Positions 36,638 through 45,828 are shown, numbered from the stretch's first letter. The stretch: 64,000 nucleotides of DNA from JAUWTJ01 sp965603015 (GCA_965603015.1 CBFDBJ010000007.1:12822-76821), one strand, 5' to 3'. A program made the numbers and translations. Notes: generated from the letters alone by a model not told the origin.

Positions 36638-37150
36638 ATGCGAACTGCTCGAACTTGCGCGTTGACCTTAACCCTGGCTCTGGCCTTTTCGTTCACGGCT
36701 GTGTCCAGCCCGGCCCTTGCCGGCAAAGGCAACGGCAATCACAAAAAACAGCGACAAAACGATGTCGGGATTAGTCTCGAGGTCGATGTCCACTATGGTA
36801 AGGCGGTCTTTACCGTCAAGGAACAACGGATCGTACGCGAGTATTTTCGCACTGAGCGCGGCAACCTGCCCCCCGGTCTGGCAAAAAAACAATCGCTTCC
36901 TCCGGGCCTGCAAAAACAGCTGCACAAAACCGGCCGCCTGCCTCCCGGCCTTGAAAAGCGCCGCATGCCCTCAGATTTGGTGGCGCGGTTGCCGAAATAC
37001 TATGGCCCATACGAGCGGACCATCGTCGGCAACGATCTTATTTTGCTCGACCCGAAGACCGGTCTGATCCTTGATGTGATGCAGGAGATTTTCGATCTCC
37101 CTGTTGATGCCACTCTCGAAAAGGCCGGCGCACGCAGGGCCAACTACTAA
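36638..37150 (+). CDS. CigR-like (RcnB-related) exported protein
   Basis: 170 residues with a signal peptide (MRTARTCALTLTLALAFSFT, cleavage near ALA-GKG). The mature part is Lys/Asn/Gln-rich at first, then carries three copies of an LPPGL motif (about 77-110: LPPGLAKK, LPPGLQKQ, LPPGLEKR) followed by MPSDLVARLP and the C-terminal VGNDLILLDPKTGLILDVMQ block. This plan matches CigR, an anti-virulence regulator of Salmonella, though in most bacteria such proteins are periplasmic or membrane proteins of unknown role. A GGGAGAAA ribosome site precedes the ATG. Confidence 0.78.
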   Translation: MRTARTCALTLTLALAFSFTAVSSPALAGKGNGNHKKQRQNDVGISLEVDVHYGKAVFTVKEQRIVREYFRTERGNLPPGLAKKQSLPPGLQKQLHKTGRLPPGLEKRRMPSDLVARLPKYYGPYERTIVGNDLILLDPKTGLILDVMQEIFDLPVDATLEKAGARRANY

Positions 37151-37230
37151 CTTGCTTGCTTTTGCATTCAGGTCCATCGCGGTATAAGCTCCCGGCCAAT
37201 CCGAGATCAGGCTTTTGGGAGAACCACTTT

Positions 37231-38442
37231 ATGGGCGACGCCTTTATATTCCGCCCCGCGACCAAAGATGAAATGGCCGCGGCCGGCAAACAGATCGACT
37301 ATGCCTTCAACGAAGAGGGCGGCGAGGGATTTGGCGTGCGGCCGGAGTGGAGCCTGTGCGCCTTTGACGGGGAAAGACTGGCGGCAACGTCAGGTGCCTA
37401 TCCGTTTCAAATGGGCTTTGACGGCGAAGACCTGGGCTGCGCCGGCGTTACGATTGTCACCACTGAGCCGGAATATCGCAGGCGCGGTCTTGTTCGGGAG
37501 TTGATGACGCAGACCCTGCATCAGGCGCACGATGAAGGTAAGCCTGTCGCGGCACTGTGGGCCTCCATGGGGGCGATCTACCAACGCTTTGGCTATGGCC
37601 TTGCGAGCAATTTCAATTTCTACAGGATTGACCCCCGTGACGTGGTTTTTCGCGAGGACACTCCTGTCACGGGATATGTCAGACGGCTCGACGCTGAAAC
37701 AGCCCTTCCGCTGATCAAGGATGTCTACACCCGATCCATCAAGGACAAGACCCTGACAGTTGATCGCGAGGATTACTTCTGGAACGTCATGTATCTTGCG
37801 CGGGAGAAAGACAAGCGCCACTTTGCCGTCTATTTTGACAAAGATGACAAGCCGCGCGGTTTTGCCGTCTATCGTCAGAAAAGCTTTACACGGACAGAGT
37901 CTGGTCCGGACATCAAACTGTCAGTTTCTGATTTCATCTGGCTCGACATGGAGTGTTACCATGGCCTGTGGAACTATTTTTGCTCCTATGACCTTGCCGG
38001 CCGTCTTGAATTCTGGTTCATGCCCGATGATGATCCGGCACCGCACCTCCTGCTTGAGCCGCGCAGATTGAACCGGCGCGCAAGCGATGCTATCTGGCTG
38101 CGCGTTGTTGATGTCCCGGCCTTGCTCGGCGAGCGCGGATACTCGCTCGGCGGAACCGCGACCGTGACCATAAGCGATGACGACCTGTGTCCGTGGAACA
38201 ATGGCACATGGACCGTCAGCGCCGATGGAAACGGTGCGCGGGCCAGCGTAGAAGAAGGCGGGGCCGCCGAGAGTGCTCTCAACCTCACCATCAATACGCT
38301 CGCGACACTTGCTTCCGGTCATACGACGGCAAGCCAGTTGGCGCGGATCGGCAAGATTGAGTGCGGTGATGCCGAGGCGTTACGCAAGGCTGATGCCCTC
38401 TTCTCAACGCTTCACCGGCCGTGGTGCCCGCACGAGTTTTAA
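37231..38442 (+). CDS. Eis-like GNAT N-acetyltransferase with C-terminal SCP2-like domain
   Basis: 403 residues from the ATG at 37231; longer in-frame starts overlap the preceding gene's 3' region without a ribosome site. The N-terminal GNAT domain shows the acetyl-CoA loop EYRRRGLVRELM (about 84-95). A second GNAT-like domain follows, and the last 100 residues are of the sterol-carrier-like fold (TVTISDDDLCPWNNGTWTVS, ending ARIGKIECGD). This plan is that of Eis-family enzymes, which acetylate amine groups such as those of aminoglycosides or peptides in mycobacteria. Substrate here is unknown. Its stop overlaps the convergent rluA gene by 4 bases. Confidence 0.82.
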   Translation: MGDAFIFRPATKDEMAAAGKQIDYAFNEEGGEGFGVRPEWSLCAFDGERLAATSGAYPFQMGFDGEDLGCAGVTIVTTEPEYRRRGLVRELMTQTLHQAHDEGKPVAALWASMGAIYQRFGYGLASNFNFYRIDPRDVVFREDTPVTGYVRRLDAETALPLIKDVYTRSIKDKTLTVDREDYFWNVMYLAREKDKRHFAVYFDKDDKPRGFAVYRQKSFTRTESGPDIKLSVSDFIWLDMECYHGLWNYFCSYDLAGRLEFWFMPDDDPAPHLLLEPRRLNRRASDAIWLRVVDVPALLGERGYSLGGTATVTISDDDLCPWNNGTWTVSADGNGARASVEEGGAAESALNLTINTLATLASGHTTASQLARIGKIECGDAEALRKADALFSTLHRPWCPHEF

Positions 38443-39113
38443 AACAGGCACGGCGCCTCGAAGGTGACGCGCTGCTTGTCTTGCGGATGCGGGAGGGAGA
38501 GGCTTGCCGCGTGAAGGCAGAGGCGGTCCGACATGGCAAGCGCTTCATCACCGGCATAGAACTCATCACCAAGGATCGGGTAGCCCAGTTCCAGTAAATG
38601 AACCCGCAGCTGATGGGACCGGCCGGTGACGGGCCGCAATGAAACTCTGGTGGTTTTTTCACCGCGTTGCAGGACACTCCAGTGGGTCAGGGCCGGTTTG
38701 CCAATGTCGTGATCAACCTTTTGCATCGGGCGATTGGGCCAGTCTGTGTAAAGCGGCAAATCAATCGTGCCTTCGTCGTCTTCAATGACGCCAAAGACCT
38801 CGGCGACATAATGCTTCTCGGTCAGACGGCGTTGAAAGCCCTGCTGCAGAAATTTCTGCGCCTCTTTCGTCAGCGCCATAATGAAAACACCCGAGGTGCC
38901 GCGGTCGAGGCGGTGCACCTGCAGCGCTCGCGGGTAGCGCTGCTGCACTCTGGTCTCAAGGCAGTCGCGGTGCTCCAGCGCTTTGCCCGGCACCGAAAGG
39001 AGCCCGCTTTGCTTGTTGAGCACAAGAATGTGCTCATCCTCATGCAGAACCTCAATAAAGGGCTCAAGCGGCGGGTTATAGATATAGGGGCGAACTGGCA
39101 CAGGCCTCTTCAT
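38439..39113 (-). CDS. rluA: RluA-family pseudouridine synthase
   Basis: 224 residues from ATG 39113, which matches the compact RluA N-terminus (YNPPLEPFIEVLHEDEH in E. coli-like position). A start at 39149 (adding 12 residues) has a slightly better GGGGA ribosome site, so the start is unsure. The catalytic block is VHRLDRGTSGVFIMAL, with the Asp that attacks uridine, followed by KHYVAEVFG and TGRSHQLRVHLLELGYPILGD (part of the family signature). Length and the SGLLSVPGK motif point to the RluA subgroup, which modifies tRNA U32 and 23S rRNA U746. Confidence 0.88.
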   Translation of the reverse strand: MKRPVPVRPYIYNPPLEPFIEVLHEDEHILVLNKQSGLLSVPGKALEHRDCLETRVQQRYPRALQVHRLDRGTSGVFIMALTKEAQKFLQQGFQRRLTEKHYVAEVFGVIEDDEGTIDLPLYTDWPNRPMQKVDHDIGKPALTHWSVLQRGEKTTRVSLRPVTGRSHQLRVHLLELGYPILGDEFYAGDEALAMSDRLCLHAASLSLPHPQDKQRVTFEAPCLF

Positions 39114-39257
39114 CGGGTGAATTGTTAAAGGAGCCCAACCGCATAGCATATCGTTCCCCATCAGGCGAACGGTGATGATCAACACACACAGGGACCTTGC
39201 TCCTTCATCTTCGCTTGAGTAGGCTTTGCCCACATTTTTTGAAGGGAGACCATAATC

Positions 39258-39710
39258 ATGAGCGACAAATCCGTTGAGCTTCCGGACTGGATCAAGGCCC
39301 ATGTCGAGCTTTATCTGTCGGACCCCGACAAGGGGCACATGTGGGACTCAGGCGTTGCGGGTGGTCCCGGGCCTTTGCCCACGCTCCTGCTCACCACCAC
39401 GGGGCGCAAATCCGGCGAGCCGCGCCTGTTGCCGCTGATCTACAAGAAGGTCGGGGACAACTATGTCATTATTGCCTCCAAGGGCGGGTTTCCCACTCAC
39501 CCCTCCTGGTATCTGAATCTTGAAGCCGATCCAAAGTGCCACCTTCATGTGGCGCGCGACGAGTTCGATGCAACAATGCGGGTTGCAGAAGGGGCAGAAC
39601 GCGAGGATCTGTGGCGCCAAATGGCCGAGATTTACCCGCCCTATAATGACTACCAGGTTTCGGCAGGCGAACGAATTATCCCGGTTGTGGTTCTTGAACC
39701 CAAAGGCTGA
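39258..39710 (+). CDS. Deazaflavin-dependent nitroreductase family protein (Ddn-like)
   Basis: 150 residues. The family motif LLTTTGRKSGEPRLLPLIYKK (split at about 52-72) and IASKGGFPTHPSWYLNL (about 78-94) match the split-barrel deazaflavin-dependent nitroreductase family, best known from mycobacterial Ddn that reduces menaquinone or nitroimidazoles with F420H2. A GGGAGA ribosome site precedes the ATG. A convergent gene 4 bases away encodes another protein of an F420-type family, so both may use the same cofactor. Confidence 0.85.
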   Translation: MSDKSVELPDWIKAHVELYLSDPDKGHMWDSGVAGGPGPLPTLLLTTTGRKSGEPRLLPLIYKKVGDNYVIIASKGGFPTHPSWYLNLEADPKCHLHVARDEFDATMRVAEGAEREDLWRQMAEIYPPYNDYQVSAGERIIPVVVLEPKG

Positions 39711-39714
39711 GCCG

Positions 39715-40806
39715 TCACCGGCGCGCAAACTGCCATCCGGGATTGGCACCGAGATGATCGAAACGGCCTTCGGGTCTTACCGATTTCCAGGCCTCGACAA
39801 TGGGCGCGAGTTCCTCAGGTGAGGCGCCGTGGAGAATGACGCTGTCAGCGCCTGCATCAAACTGATCAAGAACGCGTCTTGCACAGTGCTGGGGGCTGCC
39901 GGTCGCCGAGGCGGCAAGCCATTCTTCGGGAATGAGCCCGGCGACATACTCAAGCTCATCCGGTGTGGCCTTCGCATCAAGCGCGCCCTGAAAGCCCGCA
40001 ACAAAGTCATCTTCCCGGAACCGTTTCAGCACTTCGGGGTCCCATTGATTGACTGAAACCAGAATGTCGCCGTAAGCCTGCAAATAGGTTGCCATGCGTC
40101 CGACCGTTTTAAGCAGCCGCACCTGCTCGGGCAGGTGATCGCCAATGGTCGCCAAAACCGACCAGATGCGCACCGCGTCCGGATCCCTGCCAGCTTCCTC
40201 CGCACCCTTGCGAACAGCAGCAACAGAGCGCGCAAGGGTATCATCTGTGAAAAACGTGTGCAGGATGACGCCGTCCATGACGCGCCCGGCAAACTCAAGG
40301 GTCTTTGGTCCCAGCGCACACAGCATCAATGGAATATCCTCATCAAAATCCGGATCCTGGCCAAGATAAGGCCAGGCACCCGCCGCACCCTCATGGCCAA
40401 GAATTGTTTCACCATGCCAGAGCCTGCGCATCAGGCCAGCGAAGTCCTCCATTTGTGCCATGGTGATGTGCGGCAGACCTATTGCATCAAACAACCGATC
40501 AAATCCGCGTCCAAGGCCAAGAGCAAAGCGTCCACCCGTCAGACGGTGCATACCGGTCGACATCGTCGCAGTAACCAGAGGATGGCGGGTATTGTGATTG
40601 GTCGCCGCTGTTGCGATACCCAGATTGGTCGTCACAGCGCCAAGCGCACCGGAGAGAACCGCCGCATCTTTCACATTAAAGCGCTCCGAGATAAACCCGG
40701 CCCCAAGCCCCATGGCTTCAGCGTCGGCGGCCTCACCTATCAAATCACGCGGCGAGGCAGAATGGCCTGCCAGCGTGTAGTAACCCAGCTCATTCATCTG
40801 TTGCAT
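39715..40806 (-). CDS. LLM-class oxidoreductase, F420-dependent type
   Basis: 363 residues, (beta/alpha)8 luciferase-like fold. Blocks such as LGYYTLAGH, AEAMGLGAGFISERFN, LTGGRFALGLGRGFDRLFDA and the C-terminal HCARRVLDQFDAGADSVILHG are as in the TIGR03857-type family of putative F420-dependent oxidoreductases. LLM enzymes use FMN or F420; the sequence alone does not prove which. It is convergent with the Ddn-like gene. No pathway partner is visible. Confidence 0.82.
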   Translation of the reverse strand: MQQMNELGYYTLAGHSASPRDLIGEAADAEAMGLGAGFISERFNVKDAAVLSGALGAVTTNLGIATAATNHNTRHPLVTATMSTGMHRLTGGRFALGLGRGFDRLFDAIGLPHITMAQMEDFAGLMRRLWHGETILGHEGAAGAWPYLGQDPDFDEDIPLMLCALGPKTLEFAGRVMDGVILHTFFTDDTLARSVAAVRKGAEEAGRDPDAVRIWSVLATIGDHLPEQVRLLKTVGRMATYLQAYGDILVSVNQWDPEVLKRFREDDFVAGFQGALDAKATPDELEYVAGLIPEEWLAASATGSPQHCARRVLDQFDAGADSVILHGASPEELAPIVEAWKSVRPEGRFDHLGANPGWQFARR

Positions 40807-40922
40807 ATCGTTCCCTCATCGCTGTTTTACCAACGCTACCAAATCTATCATATGAGGGGAAATGACTTGTCGTCCCCGGCCTTGCAGGAGATAGTGGGGA
40901 AAACGGAAAAGAAGGAATGACC

Positions 40923-41345
40923 ATGGCAATCAGAAATGTGTTTGAACATTGCGAGGAACTCAAAGCGTCAATCGACAATCTTGCAGTAGGGGACCTGAAG
41001 AAGGAATTGGCCTCTGGCGATGTGCTGCTTCTGGATATCCGTGAGATCCAGGAGCTCGTTGAACTGGGGACAATCCCTGGCGCCAAACACGTGGCCCGCG
41101 GCATGCTGGAATTCTGGGCCAGCCCGGCAAGCCCCTATGCTCGGGACTATTTTGAAGAGAACAAACGCACGATCGTGTTCTGCGCAGGCGGCGGCCGGTC
41201 GGTCTACGCGGTCAAAGCGCTTGAAGACATGGGGTTCACAAATGTCGCCCATCTGGAGAGCGGCTTTGGCGGCTGGAAAACTGCAGGCGAAGAGATTGAA
41301 GACTTTGCCTCAAAGAGCCGATGGGTCAGACGTGACAAATCCTGA
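40923..41345 (+). CDS. Rhodanese-like domain protein
   Basis: 140 residues from ATG 40923, preferred over ATG 40917 because the AAGAAGGA ribosome site is then at normal spacing. Domain landmarks are LLLDIREIQELVELGTIPGA (about 33-52) and the catalytic loop FCAGGGRSVYA with active-site Cys, then VAHLESGFGGWK. Such single-domain sulfurtransferases move sulfane sulfur in the cytoplasm. The next gene starts 19 bases after the stop and is probably co-transcribed. Confidence 0.9.
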   Translation: MAIRNVFEHCEELKASIDNLAVGDLKKELASGDVLLLDIREIQELVELGTIPGAKHVARGMLEFWASPASPYARDYFEENKRTIVFCAGGGRSVYAVKALEDMGFTNVAHLESGFGGWKTAGEEIEDFASKSRWVRRDKS

Positions 41346-41364
41346 CCGGGAGACCAAACTGCCA

Positions 41365-41742
41365 ATGTCTGACCTTGTGAAGACAAAATCGCTATGGCGC
41401 GTCATGCTGCGCGGGTTCACGAAGAAGTGTCCTCAGTGCGGCGGGGCGTCGATCTATGAACGGTATTTGAAACCCACGGCGTGCTGCACGTCGTGTGGAA
41501 CCGCTTACGATCACATCAGGACGGACGACTTCGCGCCATGGCTGACGCTTATTGTGCTGGGGCATCTTTTTGTGCCGCTGGTTTTCCACATTGAAACCAT
41601 CTACAGGCCGTCACTGCCGCTGCTCTTCGCAATTCTAATCCCAACGATCATCCTGATGGTGCTCGGCTTGCTGCCGAATTTCAAGGGCGCCGCCATCGCA
41701 CTGATGTGGTCGCTGGGTCTGCGCGGAGATGAGCAGCACTGA
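41365..41742 (+). CDS. DUF983 family membrane protein
   Basis: 125 residues from ATG 41365. The N-terminus has two Cys pairs, KCPQCG and CCTSCGTAYDHIRTDD, that look like a zinc ribbon, followed by two hydrophobic segments (about 55-75 and 82-103). This is the DUF983 plan, conserved in Alphaproteobacteria and of unknown function. The start has only a weak ribosome site and sits just after the rhodanese gene, so coupling is likely. Confidence 0.85.
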   Translation: MSDLVKTKSLWRVMLRGFTKKCPQCGGASIYERYLKPTACCTSCGTAYDHIRTDDFAPWLTLIVLGHLFVPLVFHIETIYRPSLPLLFAILIPTIILMVLGLLPNFKGAAIALMWSLGLRGDEQH

Positions 41743-41777
41743 AGGTCTTCGCGACCCCGATCAGGCCGATCCCTCGG

Positions 41778-42512
41778 TCAGGTCTCGATCAGGCCCTCAA
41801 TAAGGGAAGTGCTTTGACCGACGAAGCCGAAGCACTTCTTCACATTGTAGAGCGTCGCCTCGCGGCAGAAATCGGGCGAACCCGTGGCGACACAATCTTC
41901 CAGCATGATGCAGTCGTAGCCAAGGAAACTGGCGTCCTGCAAGGTTCCCAGGACGCATTGATCCATATTGACACCGGCAAACAGAAGCGTGTCGATCGCC
42001 AGATTGCGCAAAATGGAATCAAGCGGTGTGTCCCAAAATCCGGAGAGGCGGTGCTTGTCGACGTGGATGTCGGTCTCCGCGACCTCAAGCTCGGGAATGA
42101 TTTCAGCGGCCTGCGAACCCTTGAAAAGTTGCGAGACGCCGCTGGCAGCAGGGCCTTCGTCATCAGTTGTTTTTCTGAATGTGTACTGGACAGACGGGCT
42201 CAGATTGAGCCGATCAGGCCGCGTGCCCCAGTTGACCCAAATCACGGGTATGTCAGCCGCTCTCACCGCCGGAAGCAGAGCCTGCAAGGGCTCGATGGGT
42301 CGGCGTGAGGGTTTATCAAGGCTGCCATCCCCGGCGCAAAAGAAGTTCTGCATATCGATGACAATGAGTGCCGTGCGGGCCGCGTCGAAGATAACACTTT
42401 GCGGTTCGGCCTCCAGTTGAACAGGCCGAGCAGAACGCGCCGGGCGCACCAGAGAGACCGCCTCGCCGGACACCTGCCATGAGTTGCGGGTCGTTGAACC
42501 TATTTCCAGCAT
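41778..42512 (-). CDS. Isochorismatase-family cysteine hydrolase
   Basis: 244 residues from ATG 42512, which has an AGAGGA ribosome site; the frame is open for 21 more codons upstream. The catalytic triad is visible: Asp53 (VIDMQNFFC), Lys153 (VDKHRLSGFWDT) and Cys186 (GVNMDQCVLGT). The arrangement resembles amidohydrolases of the RutB/biuret-hydrolase type rather than true isochorismatases. No uracil- or biuret-degradation genes adjoin it. Convergent with the DUF983 gene. Confidence 0.85.
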   Translation of the reverse strand: MLEIGSTTRNSWQVSGEAVSLVRPARSARPVQLEAEPQSVIFDAARTALIVIDMQNFFCAGDGSLDKPSRRPIEPLQALLPAVRAADIPVIWVNWGTRPDRLNLSPSVQYTFRKTTDDEGPAASGVSQLFKGSQAAEIIPELEVAETDIHVDKHRLSGFWDTPLDSILRNLAIDTLLFAGVNMDQCVLGTLQDASFLGYDCIMLEDCVATGSPDFCREATLYNVKKCFGFVGQSTSLIEGLIET

Positions 42513-42769
42513 GCTGTTTTCCTCTCTTAAGCGAATGGCGCATCCGCCAAAATGTAGATCGTAACACCACAACAAGTATTAGATCGACTCCAACTCTATT
42601 AAAGAGACGCGATGCTCATTCAGCGTCATTTGCAACCAATGCTCCGTAGGCAACGTCTTTTTCAATTCACCAAAGGTTAACCCTCTATGAATAACATTCA
42701 ATGGGGCTCGACTACACGGTTCCTATCGAGGAGAACCTTCTCTCCCTTACGGTAGTATGTGAATCAATT

Positions 42770-43624
42770 ATGATCAACTTTTGCATGACCAGATTTCTGA
42801 GAACCGTCGCCATGGCAGGCGTTGTGGTTGGCGTGATGGCCTTTACCTCCCCGACTACCAATGCAACCGAGACGCTCCGCGTCGCGACAACTACAAGCAC
42901 GACTAATTCCGGCCTGCTGGACTATTTGCTGCCTGAATTTACCAAAACAAGCGGCATCGTTTTCGAGATTGCGTCTGTCGGGTCAGGACAGGCCCTGCGC
43001 ATGGGACGCATGGGCCAGGTGGATGTCGTCATGGTGAATGCTCCGGTCGCCGAGGAAAAGTTTGTTGCCTCCGGTTTTGGCCTGAAGCGCGCCTCGTTCA
43101 TGAAAAACAGATTTGTTATTGTCGGACCGTCCGGAGACCCGGCAGATATCGCACATGCGAAGTCAGCCAGAGAAGCGATGGAACGGATCTCGTCAAAGGC
43201 CTCAAGGTTCGTGTCCCGAGCTGATGATTCCGGCACTCACAAGAGGGAACTTTCCATTTGGCGCTCTGTTGGTCAGACGCCTTATGGCGACTGGTATTAT
43301 GAGGCCGGTCTTGGCATGAAGTCGACCTTGTCTCTGGCCAATGACATGCAGGCCTACACACTGACCGACAGCGGAACCTGGTTGTCATTGCGCTCCTCTC
43401 TTGATTTGACGATCTGTTACGATTTAGATGATCCGCTGCTGCAAAACCCCTATGACGTTATCGCGGTCAATCCGGCCAGGCACGCGGCGGGATCAATTCG
43501 CAACGACCTCGCAGAGCGCTTTATCGCGTGGCTGATGTCCACGGAGGGGCAATCCCTCATCGCAAATTTTCGTGTTGATGGCACGCAGCTGTTTGAGCCG
43601 ACCGCGACGCGAGGGGAGGAGTAA
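42770..43624 (+). CDS. TupA-like periplasmic substrate-binding protein (tungstate type)
   Basis: 284 residues from ATG 42770; ATG 42785 is equally possible, and neither has a good ribosome site. A signal peptide (FLRTVAMAGVVVGVMAFTSP) is followed by the family opening LRVATTTSTTNSGLLDYLLP, then SVGSGQALRMGRMGQVDVVM, VSRADDSGTHKREL and AYTLTDSGTWLSL. These are the oxyanion-binding blocks of the TupA family, which loads the TupBC tungstate ABC transporter. No tupB or tupC gene is near. A transmembrane histidine kinase gene starts 2 bases after its stop, so it may be a periplasmic sensor subunit instead. Confidence 0.87.
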   Translation: MINFCMTRFLRTVAMAGVVVGVMAFTSPTTNATETLRVATTTSTTNSGLLDYLLPEFTKTSGIVFEIASVGSGQALRMGRMGQVDVVMVNAPVAEEKFVASGFGLKRASFMKNRFVIVGPSGDPADIAHAKSAREAMERISSKASRFVSRADDSGTHKRELSIWRSVGQTPYGDWYYEAGLGMKSTLSLANDMQAYTLTDSGTWLSLRSSLDLTICYDLDDPLLQNPYDVIAVNPARHAAGSIRNDLAERFIAWLMSTEGQSLIANFRVDGTQLFEPTATRGEE

Positions 43625-43626
43625 GT

Positions 43627-45267
43627 GTGAGCAACCGCGCCGCCAGCCTCAAACGAACGATCCTCCTGCCGGTTGTGATATCGATGCTCGTGATGATCTT
43701 CATGAATGCCGGTCTCATGGGCTACTACGAAGTATCGACCCAGCGGGCGACAGAGGCCGAAGCCCGCCTCATTGCCCAGGAAGAAGATTTGGCAGATTTG
43801 CAGCATGCCCTCGATGAGCAGCAGATCGCGTGGCAGAACATGCTTCTGCGCGGCCTTGAGGCAAAGTCCTATTACGAATATCTCGCCAGGTTTTACCATC
43901 AGGAGCGCCAGGTCGTTGAGATCCTGCAGACGATTGCAAAGGAAAATCGGCACATGCCAGCGCTGCAGGAAGGTCTTGAGGCATTTTCCGATTACTACGC
44001 GGTGAGCGGCCAGCAGTACCGGGACGCGATGCGCGTCTTTAATGCCGCCGAGGACATGCCTCACCTGGCTGCTGACCTGGAGGTCGAGGGAGTTCACAAG
44101 GGTCTGGACTTTCTCCTTGAGAGTGCACACACCACCCTTCACGGTTCTCACGCCAGGATACTCGCAAAACTGAGCTTTGAGCGGAAGCGCTACCGCGACG
44201 TTGTTCTGGGAGTGACGCTGGTTATTGCCCTGTTCGCAGGCAGTTTTCTCTTCCGGATCTTGAGCCGAAACGTTCTTGCACCTGTGCAACAGATTATTCA
44301 AACCGCGACCGAGATTTCGAAAGGCCATACCAACCAGTCCATTGTTGTTGACCGACATGATGAGCTTGGCGATCTGCAGGAAGCGCTGGAAGGCATGCGG
44401 AGCAACCTTCGATCTTCCAACGACGAACTCGTTCTTTTGAACAGCACCCTGGAGCAAAGCGTTCTCAAACGGACCCGGGAATTGAACGATGCAAAGGAAG
44501 CGGCCGAAGCTGCAAACCGGGCGAAGTCGCTCTTCCTTGCCAATATGAGCCACGAGATCCGGACACCGCTCAATGGCGTTCTTGGTATGAACTCACTGAT
44601 CCAGTCGCAGGATGTTCCTGACAAGGTTCGTCACTATTCGCAGGTCATTGAGCAATCCGGCAATCAGCTGCTTGGCCTGCTCAATGATATTCTAGATTTG
44701 GCCAAGCTGGAATCAGGCAAACTCGCGCCGAAGCCTGAAGCTTTCAATATAAAGCAGCATTTGCAGACAACGCTCGAAACCCTTGAAGCAAGAGCCGCTG
44801 AAAAAGGCATTGCGATCAAAGTCGAGTTTGCACCGGATCTTCCGGAAACCATTGTAACGGACCCGGGTTTCATCTGGCATATTGTTATGAACATCGTCGG
44901 CAATGCGATCAAATTCACCGATGAGGGGTCGATCGACATTGACGTTTCCCTGGTGAGCGCGGACGAAGGCGAACCGATGCTGCTTCAACTGATTATTTCA
45001 GACACCGGGATCGGGATCCCGGCAAAAGAAATTGAGACAATTTTCCAAAGATTTCAGCAGGTTGATGCAACAGAAACCCGTAAATACGGAGGCACCGGAC
45101 TGGGCCTCGCGATCGTTCAGGAATTTGTCGAGCTTCTTGGCGGCGGAATATCCGCAGCGGTGCGGCAACCAAATGGCACTGCCTTTACGGTCCAGGTTCC
45201 GATTGGACTCGAATCTGATGCAGATCTTGCACAGGACGAAGAACCCCGGCATGCTGCTCTTTCCTGA
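43627..45267 (+). CDS. Transmembrane sensor histidine kinase
   Basis: 546 residues from GTG 43627 with a GGAGGAG ribosome site inside the preceding gene. TM1 is at about 11-32, a largely helical periplasmic domain at 33-190, TM2 at about 191-213, then HAMP (214-270) and a coiled coil. The HisKA box has His309 (ANMSHEIRTPLNGVLG); ATPase landmarks are NIVGNAIKFTDEG, DTGIGI and YGGTGLGLAI. No receiver domain or partner response regulator is adjacent. The helical sensor domain and linked periplasmic binding protein recall TorT-TorS. It likely reads the ligand state of the TupA-like protein. Confidence 0.93.
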   Translation: MSNRAASLKRTILLPVVISMLVMIFMNAGLMGYYEVSTQRATEAEARLIAQEEDLADLQHALDEQQIAWQNMLLRGLEAKSYYEYLARFYHQERQVVEILQTIAKENRHMPALQEGLEAFSDYYAVSGQQYRDAMRVFNAAEDMPHLAADLEVEGVHKGLDFLLESAHTTLHGSHARILAKLSFERKRYRDVVLGVTLVIALFAGSFLFRILSRNVLAPVQQIIQTATEISKGHTNQSIVVDRHDELGDLQEALEGMRSNLRSSNDELVLLNSTLEQSVLKRTRELNDAKEAAEAANRAKSLFLANMSHEIRTPLNGVLGMNSLIQSQDVPDKVRHYSQVIEQSGNQLLGLLNDILDLAKLESGKLAPKPEAFNIKQHLQTTLETLEARAAEKGIAIKVEFAPDLPETIVTDPGFIWHIVMNIVGNAIKFTDEGSIDIDVSLVSADEGEPMLLQLIISDTGIGIPAKEIETIFQRFQQVDATETRKYGGTGLGLAIVQEFVELLGGGISAAVRQPNGTAFTVQVPIGLESDADLAQDEEPRHAALS

Positions 45268-45297
45268 TGTACCGTTTAGTCGAGGGAGTAATTGAGA

Positions 45298-45828
45298 ATG
45301 CGCAAACAACACCTTTTTGTTCAGAAACGACTTTTGACAGCACTTGTGGCTGGTCTTCTGGTTGGCCTCGCCGCCTGCTCAACCCCCCTTTACAAGCAAG
45401 CCAGTGGCCCATACGGGCTGGGCTATTCAGAAGCTGCCCTTGAAGAGGGGCGCTACCGCATCACGTTCCGGGCACGGGACCTTGCCACTGCCTACGATTT
45501 TGCCCTGCTGCGCGCCGCCGAGCTGACCCTGGCCAAGGGCTACACCTGGTTCCGCGTCACAAACACCATCGGGGATGAACGCGGTGACGACTATCCCCGG
45601 TCCCGGGTGTCGGTCGGCACAGGTTTTGGCGGCCATAGCCATTACGGGTCGCGCTGGGGCTTTGGTCTTGGTTTCCCGCTGGGTAGTTCCCGCAGGGACG
45701 CTGTGACCTCCATCGACATCCAGATGGGCAAGGGCGACAAGCCCGAAGACAGCGCTGAACATGGCAAGGTCTATGACGCAGCCAGCGTCAAGGCGACCAT
45801 CGGGCCACGGGTCGGCGCGAAGAAGTAG
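45298..45828 (+). CDS. CC0125/CC1285-like lipoprotein
   Basis: 176 residues from ATG 45298. The lipobox LVGLAAC (Cys about 27) marks an outer-membrane or periplasmic lipoprotein. The mature part has the family's GPYGLGYSEAALEEGRYRITF block (split at about 37-57), then AYDFALLRAAELTLAKGYTW, and a Gly/His/Tyr-rich stretch (VSVGTGFGGHSHYGSRWGFG). This group is common in Alphaproteobacteria and unstudied. It follows the kinase gene by 30 bases on the same strand and may be part of that operon. Confidence 0.82.
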   Translation: MRKQHLFVQKRLLTALVAGLLVGLAACSTPLYKQASGPYGLGYSEAALEEGRYRITFRARDLATAYDFALLRAAELTLAKGYTWFRVTNTIGDERGDDYPRSRVSVGTGFGGHSHYGSRWGFGLGFPLGSSRRDAVTSIDIQMGKGDKPEDSAEHGKVYDAASVKATIGPRVGAKK

